DNA from: Sphingosinicella sp. CPCC 101087
GTDB taxonomy: Bacteria > Pseudomonadota > Alphaproteobacteria > Sphingomonadales > Sphingomonadaceae
NCBI RefSeq assembly: GCF_004151485.1
Contig: NZ_SBFF01000002.1
Coordinates: 248,001-312,000 of the forward strand
DNA: 64,000 nt
Reading direction: 5' to 3'
A program made the position numbers and the translations under genes. The notes under the pieces are model-generated. The model was not told where the DNA came from. It searched no databases and worked only from the letters and a program-made list of their open reading frames with translations. This document shows positions 26,293 through 33,317 of this stretch, in pieces. Numbering within the stretch: the stretch's first letter is position 1; every line of letters begins with the position of its first letter.

Positions 26293-27275
26293 AGGCGCCG
26301 GTGCCTCCACACGAGCGCGGCGCGGCCTTGCTCGCGGTGCTGCTGCTCGTCGCCGTGACCGGCGCGATCGCGGCGGCTGCGCTCGAGAAGGTCAGCCTCT
26401 CGCGCGCGATCGCGACCAACAGCGTCGCGCTGGACCAGGCCCGCGCCTATGCATCCGGAGTCGAGCAGGTGGCGATGCTCGCGCTTGACGACATGATCGC
26501 CGCGCGACCGGACCGTACCACGCTCGCAGGCGGCTGGAATGGCGCGGTTCGTCACGTCGCCTTGCCGGGCGGGGGAATCGCGCGGGTGAGCGTGAGCGAC
26601 GGCGGCAACTGCTTCAACATCAACAGCGTAGTCGAGGGCGATCCCCGCACTCGGCTGGTGCGTCGCCATTCCGGCGTGATCGAGATGGTCGGCCTGATGC
26701 AGGTGCTCGGCGTGCCGGAAGGGGATGCGCACCGCATCGCCGAGGCTGCCGCCGACTGGGCGGACAGCGATTCGGTACCCGGTCCAGGGGGAGCGGAGGA
26801 TGCTGCCTATGCCGCGGGTGCCGCACCATATCGGACCGCCAATACCTTGTTCGCCGACGTCGGCGAGCTGCGCCATCTGTCCGGAATGACGCCGGAAATA
26901 ATGGTCCGGCTTCGGCCCTGGCTGTGCGCGCTGCCCAGCGCCGAGCTATCGCCAATCAACATCAACACTCTGCTGCCGGAGCAGGCGCCCCTTCTGGCGA
27001 TGCTTGCCCCGGGCAAGCTGGACGTCGAACGCGCGCGCCGGATCCTCGCAGGCCGGCCGGCGGACGGATGGGAAAGCCAGCTCGAATTCTGGCAGATCGA
27101 GGCGATGCGCGATCTGGAGGTGCCCCTCGACGTCGAGCTTCAGCTGCAATTGCGCACCCGCTGGTTCGCGCTCGAAACCAGGGTCGAGCAGATGGGCGCG
27201 GACTTTGCCGAGACGGTCCTGGTGGACGCGCGCCTCCGGCCCTCGCGCGTGGTCGCCCGAAGTTGGGGGGAATGA
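26289..27275 (+). CDS. gspK: Type II secretion minor pseudopilin GspK
   Basis: This 328-residue tip pseudopilin starts at GTG 26289. The leader ends 'HERGAALLAVLLLVAVTG', cleaved after Gly11. It lacks Glu at +5, as GspK proteins do. The large helical insert contains 'NCFNINSVVEG' and two helix-hairpin-helix-like segments ('VGELRHLSGMTPEIMVRLRP' and 'NINTLLPEQAPLLAML'). The frame is open upstream inside gspJ, but coupling (GTGA) sets the start. No gspL, gspM, gspG or gspD follows. Confidence 0.88.
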   Translation: MKAPVPPHERGAALLAVLLLVAVTGAIAAAALEKVSLSRAIATNSVALDQARAYASGVEQVAMLALDDMIAARPDRTTLAGGWNGAVRHVALPGGGIARVSVSDGGNCFNINSVVEGDPRTRLVRRHSGVIEMVGLMQVLGVPEGDAHRIAEAAADWADSDSVPGPGGAEDAAYAAGAAPYRTANTLFADVGELRHLSGMTPEIMVRLRPWLCALPSAELSPININTLLPEQAPLLAMLAPGKLDVERARRILAGRPADGWESQLEFWQIEAMRDLEVPLDVELQLQLRTRWFALETRVEQMGADFAETVLVDARLRPSRVVARSWGE

Positions 27276-27374
27276 GAGCGGGGTCCCGTCACCCTCCAGC
27301 CCGGCATCGGTCCAGGGGTGAAACAAAAGCGGGCCGATATGCTTTGCAGAGGGGAAAGCGAAGAGGAGGTCGCG

Positions 27375-28187
27375 ATGAAATCCGTGCTGCTCTATGCGAA
27401 CCGGGATCCCGGGCTGGAATCACGATTTCAGGCTGCGCTCGACGTCACACGCCTGTTCGGCGGTCATCTCACCTGCCTGCAGGTGACCCCCTATGACAGC
27501 TTCATCATGGGTGATCCGTTCGGCGGGGTCTACGCGCTTCCCACCGTGATCGAGCAGGTCCAGAAGGCGGCAGGCACCCATCGCGAAGAGGTCGAGGGCC
27601 GGCTGCGGGGCGAAGGCATCAGCTGGGACTGGCTGCCGTTCGACGGCGCCCCCGGCCAGCTCATCGTCGACCGCGCCCGCTTGTGCGACCTGATCGTGCT
27701 CAGCCGCCCCGAGCAGGAGGGTGCGCAAGGTCAAGTCGCCCAGTCGATTGCGGCGGAAGTCCTCGTCCATGCCCGGTCGCCGGTGTTGGCGGTCCCGCCG
27801 GCAAGCCGCGGAATCGACGCGCTCGGGGCGGCGATGGTGGCCTGGGACGGTTCGCTCGAAGCCTCGCATGCGCTGAGGCTGACCCTGCCGATGCTGTTGA
27901 AGGCGTCCGCGGTCAACATCGTCACCGTCACCGAGGGGCAGCGCGAATTCCCGGCCACCGACGCCGCCCGCTACCTCGCCCGCCACGGAGTTGAGCCGGA
28001 ACTGCTCGAGTGGCCGGCGGAAGGACGCAGCACGGCGGCCGCCCTGGGTGCGGCGGCGACGTCGCTTTCAGCGGCTTATGTGGTGATGGGCGCCTATGGC
28101 CATACGCGCCTACGCGAAGCCTTTCTCGGCGGCGCCACCCGCGACATGCTGCGCGACGCGCCGGTGCCGCTTCTGATGGCGCATTAG
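27375..28187 (+). CDS. Universal stress protein, tandem UspA-type
   Basis: This 270-residue protein has two Usp-like halves. The N-terminal half starts 'MKSVLLYANRDPGLESRFQ'. The C-terminal half ends with the nucleotide-loop pattern 'MGAYGHTRLREAFLGGATRDML' and 'PVPLLMAH'. Tandem UspA proteins bind ATP or act in stress survival. ATG 27375 has GAGGAGGT six bases upstream; an earlier in-frame start exists but lacks a ribosome site. Its stop codon overlaps, on opposite strands, the stop of the queuosine-precursor transporter. Confidence 0.88.
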   Translation: MKSVLLYANRDPGLESRFQAALDVTRLFGGHLTCLQVTPYDSFIMGDPFGGVYALPTVIEQVQKAAGTHREEVEGRLRGEGISWDWLPFDGAPGQLIVDRARLCDLIVLSRPEQEGAQGQVAQSIAAEVLVHARSPVLAVPPASRGIDALGAAMVAWDGSLEASHALRLTLPMLLKASAVNIVTVTEGQREFPATDAARYLARHGVEPELLEWPAEGRSTAAALGAAATSLSAAYVVMGAYGHTRLREAFLGGATRDMLRDAPVPLLMAH

Positions 28188-28852
28188 CGGGCGTCCAGAC
28201 GCCGGCCGAAGGCCACGAAGACGGTTACCAGGGCCGGCACGAGCAAGATGGACAAGACGATCTTCGCGGCCATCTGGCCGAGCATCAGATCGACTATTTC
28301 CCGCTCGCCGAGGAACGAGATGGTGATGAACAGGATCGTGTCGATGATCTGGGAGGCGACTCCGGCGATCATCGCCCGGAACCAGACCAGCCTGCCTCCG
28401 CCGCGCGCCATCTTCGAGAAGATCAGCACGTTCAGTGTCTGCGAGACGCCATAGGCGACAAGTCCGGCGAGCATCATCCGCGCGCTCTGCCCGAGCACGA
28501 CCGGAAAGGCCTCCATCAGCGGCGGATACATTCCAGGATCGGCCGGCAGCGCGAGAACCAGCTGGATCAGCAGCATCGAGGCGATGAGTGGCACGAAGCC
28601 GATCCGGACGAGCCGGTCCGCGGTCTCGCGTCCATGAAGCTCTGCGACGGCGGAGGCCATGATGACGAGCAGGATGAATCCGAAGATACCTGCCTCGACG
28701 GCCAAAGGTCCGATCGCCACCTGTTTCGCGCCGAGCACTCCGGCAATGCAGACCATGCCGCCATAGAAGATCGAAAAGAGGAAGAGCGACCGGGAGACGG
28801 GTTGCGGCGCCGTCGCGGCGGCGGGATCGTTCGAAGCGGCCTGGCTGCTCAT
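28184..28852 (-). CDS. Queuosine precursor transporter (YhhQ/VUT family)
   Basis: This 222-residue inner-membrane protein has six hydrophobic helices after a 20-residue polar N-terminus. 'SRSLFLFSIFYGGMVCIAGVLGAKQV', 'LIFSKMARGGGRLVWFRAMIAGVASQIIDTILFITISFLG' and 'DLMLGQMAAKIVLSIL' (given as separate conserved segments around 20-45, 140-180 and 188-203) fit the VUT family that imports preQ0/preQ1. The name is by family; the substrate was not tested here. It is convergent with the Usp gene, sharing two stop-codon bases. Confidence 0.85.
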   Translation of the reverse strand: MSSQAASNDPAAATAPQPVSRSLFLFSIFYGGMVCIAGVLGAKQVAIGPLAVEAGIFGFILLVIMASAVAELHGRETADRLVRIGFVPLIASMLLIQLVLALPADPGMYPPLMEAFPVVLGQSARMMLAGLVAYGVSQTLNVLIFSKMARGGGRLVWFRAMIAGVASQIIDTILFITISFLGEREIVDLMLGQMAAKIVLSILLVPALVTVFVAFGRRLDAR

Positions 28853-28926
28853 GCCGCCGACGTAACCGGTTTATCCCTGTGCAAAAAGGGCTTTCCGTCC
28901 AACATCATTCCCGCCATCACACCTGC

Positions 28927-29916
28927 GTGACTCGGACCAGACTGGATGTGCTCGCGCTCGGCGACGCGGTGGTGGACGTGATCGCCACGGCGGAGGATTC
29001 CTTCCTCGAGCAGGAGGGTCTGGTCAAAGGCTCGATGCGCGTGCTCGACGCCGCCGAGGCGACGCGCCTCTACGAGCGCATGGGCCCGGCCCGAGAAACC
29101 AGCGGCGGCTCCGCCGCGAACACCGTCGCCGGCATCGCCGCCCTTGGCGGACGGGCGGGGTTCGTCGGCCAGGTCGCAGACGACCAGCTCGGTGAGGTAT
29201 TTGCCCATGATATCCGTGCCCACGGCGTCGAGTTCGAGACGCCGAAGGGCGATGGCGCGGTGCCCACCGGACGCTGCCTGATCCTGGTGACGCCCGACGC
29301 ACAGCGGACGATGAACACCTTTCCCGGCGCCTCCCACACCCTTTCCGAAACGGCGCTCGACGAGGCGCAGATCCGGGGCGCTGCCATCCTCTATCTCGAA
29401 GCCTATCTCTGGCGGGCGGAAGCTCCCCGGAAGGCGATGCGCAAGGCTCTGTCGGTGGCGCGCGCGGCGGGGCGCAAGGTCGCCTTCACCCTGTCGGACA
29501 TTGCGCTCATCGCCCTTTATCGCGAGCATTATGCCGACATGATCGACGCAGGCGAGATCGACCTGCTGATCGCCAACGAAGCGGAGATCAAGGCCCTGAC
29601 GCGAATGGACGATCATGAGTCGGCGATCGCCACCTTGGCACCGAAGGTGCCGTTGCTGCTGGTCACCCGCAGCGAGAAGGGCGCGGTAGCGTTCGAGCGC
29701 GGGCGCCGCGCGGAGGTTGCCGCCGTGCCGGTCGACCCTGTCGTCGACACGACCGGCGCGGGCGACCTGTTCGCGGCCGGCTTTCTGCTCGGCGTCGCTC
29801 GTGAGTGTCCGCTCGAGCACAGCCTGCGCATGGGCGCGGTCGCCGCCGCCGAAGTGATCTCCCATTTCGGGGCCCGTCCCGAGATCGACCTCGAGCCGTT
29901 GATCGCCGCCCTGTGA
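28927..29916 (+). CDS. PfkB-family carbohydrate kinase, adenosine kinase-like
   Basis: This 329-residue ribokinase-fold kinase has 'VLALGDAVVDVIA' at the N-terminus, the substrate-loop 'SGGSAANTVAGIAALGGRAGFVGQVADD' (residues about 59-86), and the catalytic 'DTTGAGDLFAAGFL' with the anion-hole GAGD. This layout is the adenosine kinase type. GTG 28927 gives a normal N-terminus; GTG 28879 would add 16 residues. Its stop overlaps the LOG-type gene (GTGA), and a CNT nucleoside transporter follows, so a purine nucleoside substrate is likely. Confidence 0.86.
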   Translation: MTRTRLDVLALGDAVVDVIATAEDSFLEQEGLVKGSMRVLDAAEATRLYERMGPARETSGGSAANTVAGIAALGGRAGFVGQVADDQLGEVFAHDIRAHGVEFETPKGDGAVPTGRCLILVTPDAQRTMNTFPGASHTLSETALDEAQIRGAAILYLEAYLWRAEAPRKAMRKALSVARAAGRKVAFTLSDIALIALYREHYADMIDAGEIDLLIANEAEIKALTRMDDHESAIATLAPKVPLLLVTRSEKGAVAFERGRRAEVAAVPVDPVVDTTGAGDLFAAGFLLGVARECPLEHSLRMGAVAAAEVISHFGARPEIDLEPLIAAL

Positions 29917-30482
29917 AACGCCTGGCCGTCTATTGTGGATCGAGCCTCGGCGCCGATCCCGTCTTTGCCGATACGGCGCGCGCGCTCGGGGGCGAGATGG
30001 CTCGCCGCGGGATCAGCCTCGTCTATGGTGGCGGCCGGCTCGGCCTGATGGGCGTGGTGGCCGATGCGGTGCTCGCCGGCGGCGGCGAGGCCTATGGCGT
30101 CATCCCGCAGGCGCTGATCGACCTGGAAGTGGCGCATACCGGCCTTACCGAGCTTCACGTCGTGCAGACGATGCATGAGCGCAAGGCGAGAATGACCGAC
30201 CTCACCGACGCTTTCGTCGCGCTGCCCGGTGGAATCGGCACGCTCGACGAACTGTTCGAGGCATGGAGCTGGAATGCGCTCGGCTACCACGCCAAGCCGT
30301 TCGCTCTGCTCAACGTCGGTGGCTTCTGGGACAATCTCGTCGAGCTGATGGACCATGTCGAGCGGAGCGGCTTCATGTCCTCCGCCCGGCGGGGGCAGTT
30401 GCTCGTCGCGGAAGGGATTGAGGAAGCGATCGACAAGCTCGACGCCGCGATCGCGGCGGCCGAGCCGAAGATGGTGTGGTAA
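29913..30482 (+). CDS. LOG-family nucleoside-5'-monophosphate phosphoribohydrolase (TIGR00730)
   Basis: This 189-residue Rossmann-fold hydrolase carries 'LAVYCGSS', 'LVYGGGRLGLMGVVADAVL', 'MHERKARM' and the signature 'LPGGIGTLDELFE' (PGGxGTxxE). Plant and bacterial LOG enzymes release cytokinin bases from riboside monophosphates, and many also cleave AMP. Here it is coupled (GTGA) between an adenosine-type kinase and a nucleoside transporter, which favours a general nucleotide salvage or detoxification role. The start is GTG 29913. Confidence 0.9.
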   Translation: MKRLAVYCGSSLGADPVFADTARALGGEMARRGISLVYGGGRLGLMGVVADAVLAGGGEAYGVIPQALIDLEVAHTGLTELHVVQTMHERKARMTDLTDAFVALPGGIGTLDELFEAWSWNALGYHAKPFALLNVGGFWDNLVELMDHVERSGFMSSARRGQLLVAEGIEEAIDKLDAAIAAAEPKMVW

Positions 30483-30506
30483 GCGGCCGGACCGGGGGGT
30501 GGGGCG

Positions 30507-31763
30507 ATGACAAGATATCTGATCGGGATGGCCGGAATCGCGGTGATCCTGACGATCGCTCTCCTGCTGTCGTCCAATCGGGGAGCCATCCGCCTGCGGA
30601 TCGTCGGCGCCGCTTTCGCGCTGCAGGCGGGGATCGCGGTAATCGTCCTCTACACTTCGTGGGGGAGCACTGCCCTTCAGTGGATGTCCGCTGGCGTCGC
30701 AAACCTGCTCGGCTACGCGAATGCCGGGACCAGCTTTCTGTTCGGAGCGCTCGCCGCGCATGAGCTCGGCCAGAATTTCGCGATCCAGGCGCTGCCGGTG
30801 ATCATCTTCTTCGCCTCGCTCATCTCCATCCTCTACTTCCTTGGCGTGATGCAGTTCGTGATCCGATGGATCGGTGGCGGGCTCGAGAGGATCACGGGCA
30901 TCTCCAAGGTCGAATCGCTTTGCGCCGCAGCCAATATCTTCGTCGGCCAGAGCGAATCGCCGTTGGTCATCCGCCCCTATCTCGCCACGCTGGCACCCTC
31001 GCAGCTGTTCACGGTGATGACGGTTGGCATGGCCGGCGTCGCCGGCACGATCCTGGCCGCTTATGCGTCGATGGGAATCCGAATCGACTACCTGCTTGCC
31101 GCCAGCTTCATGGCGGCGCCCGGCGGCATCCTGATGGCCAAGATCATCATGCCCGACGAGCCGGCGAGGCCGGGCGAGCTGCCGCTCGGCGACGATCCGG
31201 AGGAAGAAAGCATCGTCGTGGCCGAATTCCACGAAGGCGAACGCCCGGCGAACATCATCATGGCGGCCGCCCAGGGCGCCCAGACGGGGGTCAAGCTTGC
31301 GGTGGCAGTCGGCGCGATGGTGCTCGCCTTCGTTGCCCTGGTCGCACTCGCCAACGGGCTGCTGACCGGAATGGGCAATTGGTTCGGCATCGAGAATCTG
31401 ACCTTCCAGCGCCTCGTCGGCTATCTCTTCGCGCCCGTCATGTATCTGATCAACGTGCCGTGGGAGGAGGCGCTGCGCGCCGGCGGCCTGTTCGGCGAGA
31501 AGCTGGTGCTGAACGAGTTCGTGGCCTTCATCAGCCTCGGCGCGCAGCAGGGGACCCTTTCGCCGCTGACCGTCGCCATCGTCACCTTCGCGCTTTGCGG
31601 ATTTGCCAATTTCAGCTCGATCGCCATTCAGATGGCGGTGACAGGCGGGCTGGCGCCAAACCAGCGGCCGGTGATCGCCAGGCTGGGCATACGAGCCCTG
31701 ATCGCCGGCTCGCTCGCCAATCTCATGAGCGCGGCGCTCGCGGGGATGCTGATCCCGGTCTGA
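30507..31763 (+). CDS. Concentrative nucleoside transporter (NupC/CNT family)
   Basis: This 418-residue inner-membrane protein has the CNT layout of about eight to ten helices. 'ANIFVGQSESPLVIRPYL' is the family's QxE(S)PL nucleoside-binding motif, followed by 'SMGIRIDYLLAASFMAAPGG', and a second half with 'NEFVAFISLG' and 'CGFANFSSIAIQ'. It likely imports nucleosides with Na+ or H+. It follows the LOG gene by 24 bases with GGGGTGGGG ahead of ATG, so it is probably the third gene of the kinase-LOG-CNT operon. Confidence 0.93.
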   Translation: MTRYLIGMAGIAVILTIALLLSSNRGAIRLRIVGAAFALQAGIAVIVLYTSWGSTALQWMSAGVANLLGYANAGTSFLFGALAAHELGQNFAIQALPVIIFFASLISILYFLGVMQFVIRWIGGGLERITGISKVESLCAAANIFVGQSESPLVIRPYLATLAPSQLFTVMTVGMAGVAGTILAAYASMGIRIDYLLAASFMAAPGGILMAKIIMPDEPARPGELPLGDDPEEESIVVAEFHEGERPANIIMAAAQGAQTGVKLAVAVGAMVLAFVALVALANGLLTGMGNWFGIENLTFQRLVGYLFAPVMYLINVPWEEALRAGGLFGEKLVLNEFVAFISLGAQQGTLSPLTVAIVTFALCGFANFSSIAIQMAVTGGLAPNQRPVIARLGIRALIAGSLANLMSAALAGMLIPV

Positions 31764-31784
31764 AGCGCGCCAGTCCGGCCACCC

Positions 31785-31800
31785 GCGGATTGGAATCCGC
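31785..31800 (+). terminator. Short hairpin after the nucleoside transporter gene
   Basis: Arms GCGGATT and AATCCGC surround GG, 21 bases after the transporter stop and 25 bases before the oxygenase gene. The stem is short and no T-run follows (CCCCTGAACC), so it is at best a weak terminator. Confidence 0.3.
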
Positions 31801-31824
31801 CCCCTGAACCGCTACTTAGCCGGC

Positions 31825-32775
31825 ATGACCGACGTCGCTGCGCGCCCCGCAATCGCCTCCGTCTCGCTGGCCGCCTCGGCCGCGGACCCACAGGGTTTCG
31901 CGCAGGAGCTGGGCGGCTCGTTCGAGCGGTTCGGTTTCGCCGTCATCGCCGACCACGGTATCCCCGCCGAGCTTATCGGCCGCGCCGAGCAGAAGGCGCG
32001 CGAGTTCTTCGCGCTGCCGGAAGACGTGAAGAAATCCTATCACCTGGCCGGCGGCGGCGGTGCTCGGGGCTATACGCCGTTCGGGATTGAGACCGCCAAG
32101 GGCGCAACCGACTACGACCTCAAGGAATTCTGGCACGTCGGCCGCGAGCTCCCGGGCGGCCACCGCTTCGCCGGGCTGATGGCGCCCAACCTCTGGCCGA
32201 GGGAGGTGCCGGGCTTTCGCGAGATCTTCCTCGAACTCTATACGGCGTTCGACACGGCCGGGCTTCGAATCCTCGAGGCGATCGCCCGCTATCTCGGCCT
32301 GGAGCCCGACTATTTCGAAGGTAGCGTCAAGGACGGCAATTCGGTCCTGCGGCTGCTCCACTACCCCCCGATCCCGAGCGATGGCCCGAACGTCCGGGCC
32401 GGCGCGCACGAGGACATCAACACGATCACTTTACTGCTCGGCGCCGAGGAGGCCGGCCTGCAGCTGCTCGACCGCGACGGCAATTGGCTGCCGATCACGC
32501 CCAACGAGGGCGAACTCGTCGTCAATATCGGGGACATGCTGCAGCGCCTGACCAACATGAAGCTGCGCTCGACCACGCACCGGGTCGTCAATCCGCCGCC
32601 CGAGCGGCGAGGCCACTCCCGTTATTCGATGCCCTTCTTCCTGCACTTCCGTCCCGATTTCCTGATCGAGACCTTGCCCGACTGCATCACCACCGATCGG
32701 CCGAACCGTTTTCCGGAGCCGATCACCGCCCACGAATATCTCCTGGAGCGGCTGCGCGAGATCAAGCTGGTCTGA
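31825..32775 (+). CDS. Isopenicillin N synthase-family 2-oxoglutarate/Fe(II) oxygenase
   Basis: This 316-residue enzyme has the DIOX_N region (about 10-130, with 'FERFGFAVIADHGIPAEL') and the 2OG-Fe(II) core. The iron triad is His195 and Asp197 ('GAHEDINTITLLL') and His252 ('STTHRVVNP'). The 2-oxoglutarate anchor is Arg266-x-Ser268 ('SRYSMPFFLH'). The substrate is unknown; IPNS-family members in bacteria act on many small molecules. It is 61 bases downstream of the nucleoside transporter and nearly abuts the convergent cytidine deaminase gene. Confidence 0.9.
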   Translation: MTDVAARPAIASVSLAASAADPQGFAQELGGSFERFGFAVIADHGIPAELIGRAEQKAREFFALPEDVKKSYHLAGGGGARGYTPFGIETAKGATDYDLKEFWHVGRELPGGHRFAGLMAPNLWPREVPGFREIFLELYTAFDTAGLRILEAIARYLGLEPDYFEGSVKDGNSVLRLLHYPPIPSDGPNVRAGAHEDINTITLLLGAEEAGLQLLDRDGNWLPITPNEGELVVNIGDMLQRLTNMKLRSTTHRVVNPPPERRGHSRYSMPFFLHFRPDFLIETLPDCITTDRPNRFPEPITAHEYLLERLREIKLV

Positions 32776-32784
32776 CGGGAACGA

Positions 32785-33231
32785 TCAGGCTGAATCCGTG
32801 AGGTTGGCCGGACCGAATCCCAGCGGCAGCAGCTCGGAAATGGGGTGGACGGTCACAATCGTGCCGCCGCCATTGGCCGAGATGACTTCCAGGTCGCGCC
32901 CCGACACATGGGCTGCCTCCAGGATGGCCTGGCGGCAGCCGCCGCACGAAGTCACGACTGACTCTCCGGCCAGCACTCCGTCCGAGCCGACATGGCCGCC
33001 CGCGACCGCGATGCGGGCGATCTTCTCGAGTCCGAAGGCCTGCTTGGCCGCGGTCAGCGCCGCAAGCTCGGCGCAGACGCCGAGCCGGTAGCAGGCATTT
33101 TCCATGTTCGAGCCCTTCGCGATCTCGCCGTCGACGGACTCGACCGCGCAGCCGACGCTGAAGCGGGAATAAGGGGCATAAGCCGCCAGCGCGGCGTCGC
33201 GGGCATGACGGACGAGGATGTCGTTGCTCAT
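32785..33231 (-). CDS. cdd: Cytidine deaminase
   Basis: This 148-residue tetrameric-type enzyme deaminates cytidine and deoxycytidine. It has 'PYSRFSVGCAV', substrate motif 'SNMENACYRLGVCAE' with zinc ligand Cys53 and catalytic Glu55, and 'SCGGCRQ' with zinc ligands Cys96 and Cys99. The usual Pro before the first Cys of that motif is Ser95. The C-terminus holds 'VHPISELLPLGFGPANL', typical of the family. It complements the nucleoside import genes next door, although it is on the opposite strand. Confidence 0.94.
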   Translation of the reverse strand: MSNDILVRHARDAALAAYAPYSRFSVGCAVESVDGEIAKGSNMENACYRLGVCAELAALTAAKQAFGLEKIARIAVAGGHVGSDGVLAGESVVTSCGGCRQAILEAAHVSGRDLEVISANGGGTIVTVHPISELLPLGFGPANLTDSA

Positions 33232-33264
33232 GGGCCCGACGATAGCCGACGGCGCCGCAAAGAG

Positions 33265-33295
33265 AAGGGCGCCGCGGCACGGCCGCGACGCCCTT
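33265..33295 (-). terminator. Strong hairpin downstream of the Oar-like TonB receptor gene
   Basis: On the minus strand, AAGGGCG and CGCCCTT form the outer stem, and CGCGGC and GCCGCG the inner stem, with a CGT loop and a single mismatched pair between the two stems. The tail CTCTTTG is pyrimidine-rich. It lies 22 bases after the receptor stop (33318) and 33 bases before the cdd start, so it probably ends the receptor transcript. Confidence 0.65.
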
Positions 33296-33317
33296 GCATG
33301 TCGCCTAGGCTGGCGCG

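Noticed and set aside
24547-26310. Long open frame antisense to the pseudopilin genes
   Set aside because: The product is low-complexity Arg/Ala/Gly-rich with no domain, while the four sense frames are clear pseudopilins.
29613-31232. Long open frame antisense to the LOG and CNT genes
   Set aside because: Charged, repetitive product without domain features; both sense genes are strongly recognised.
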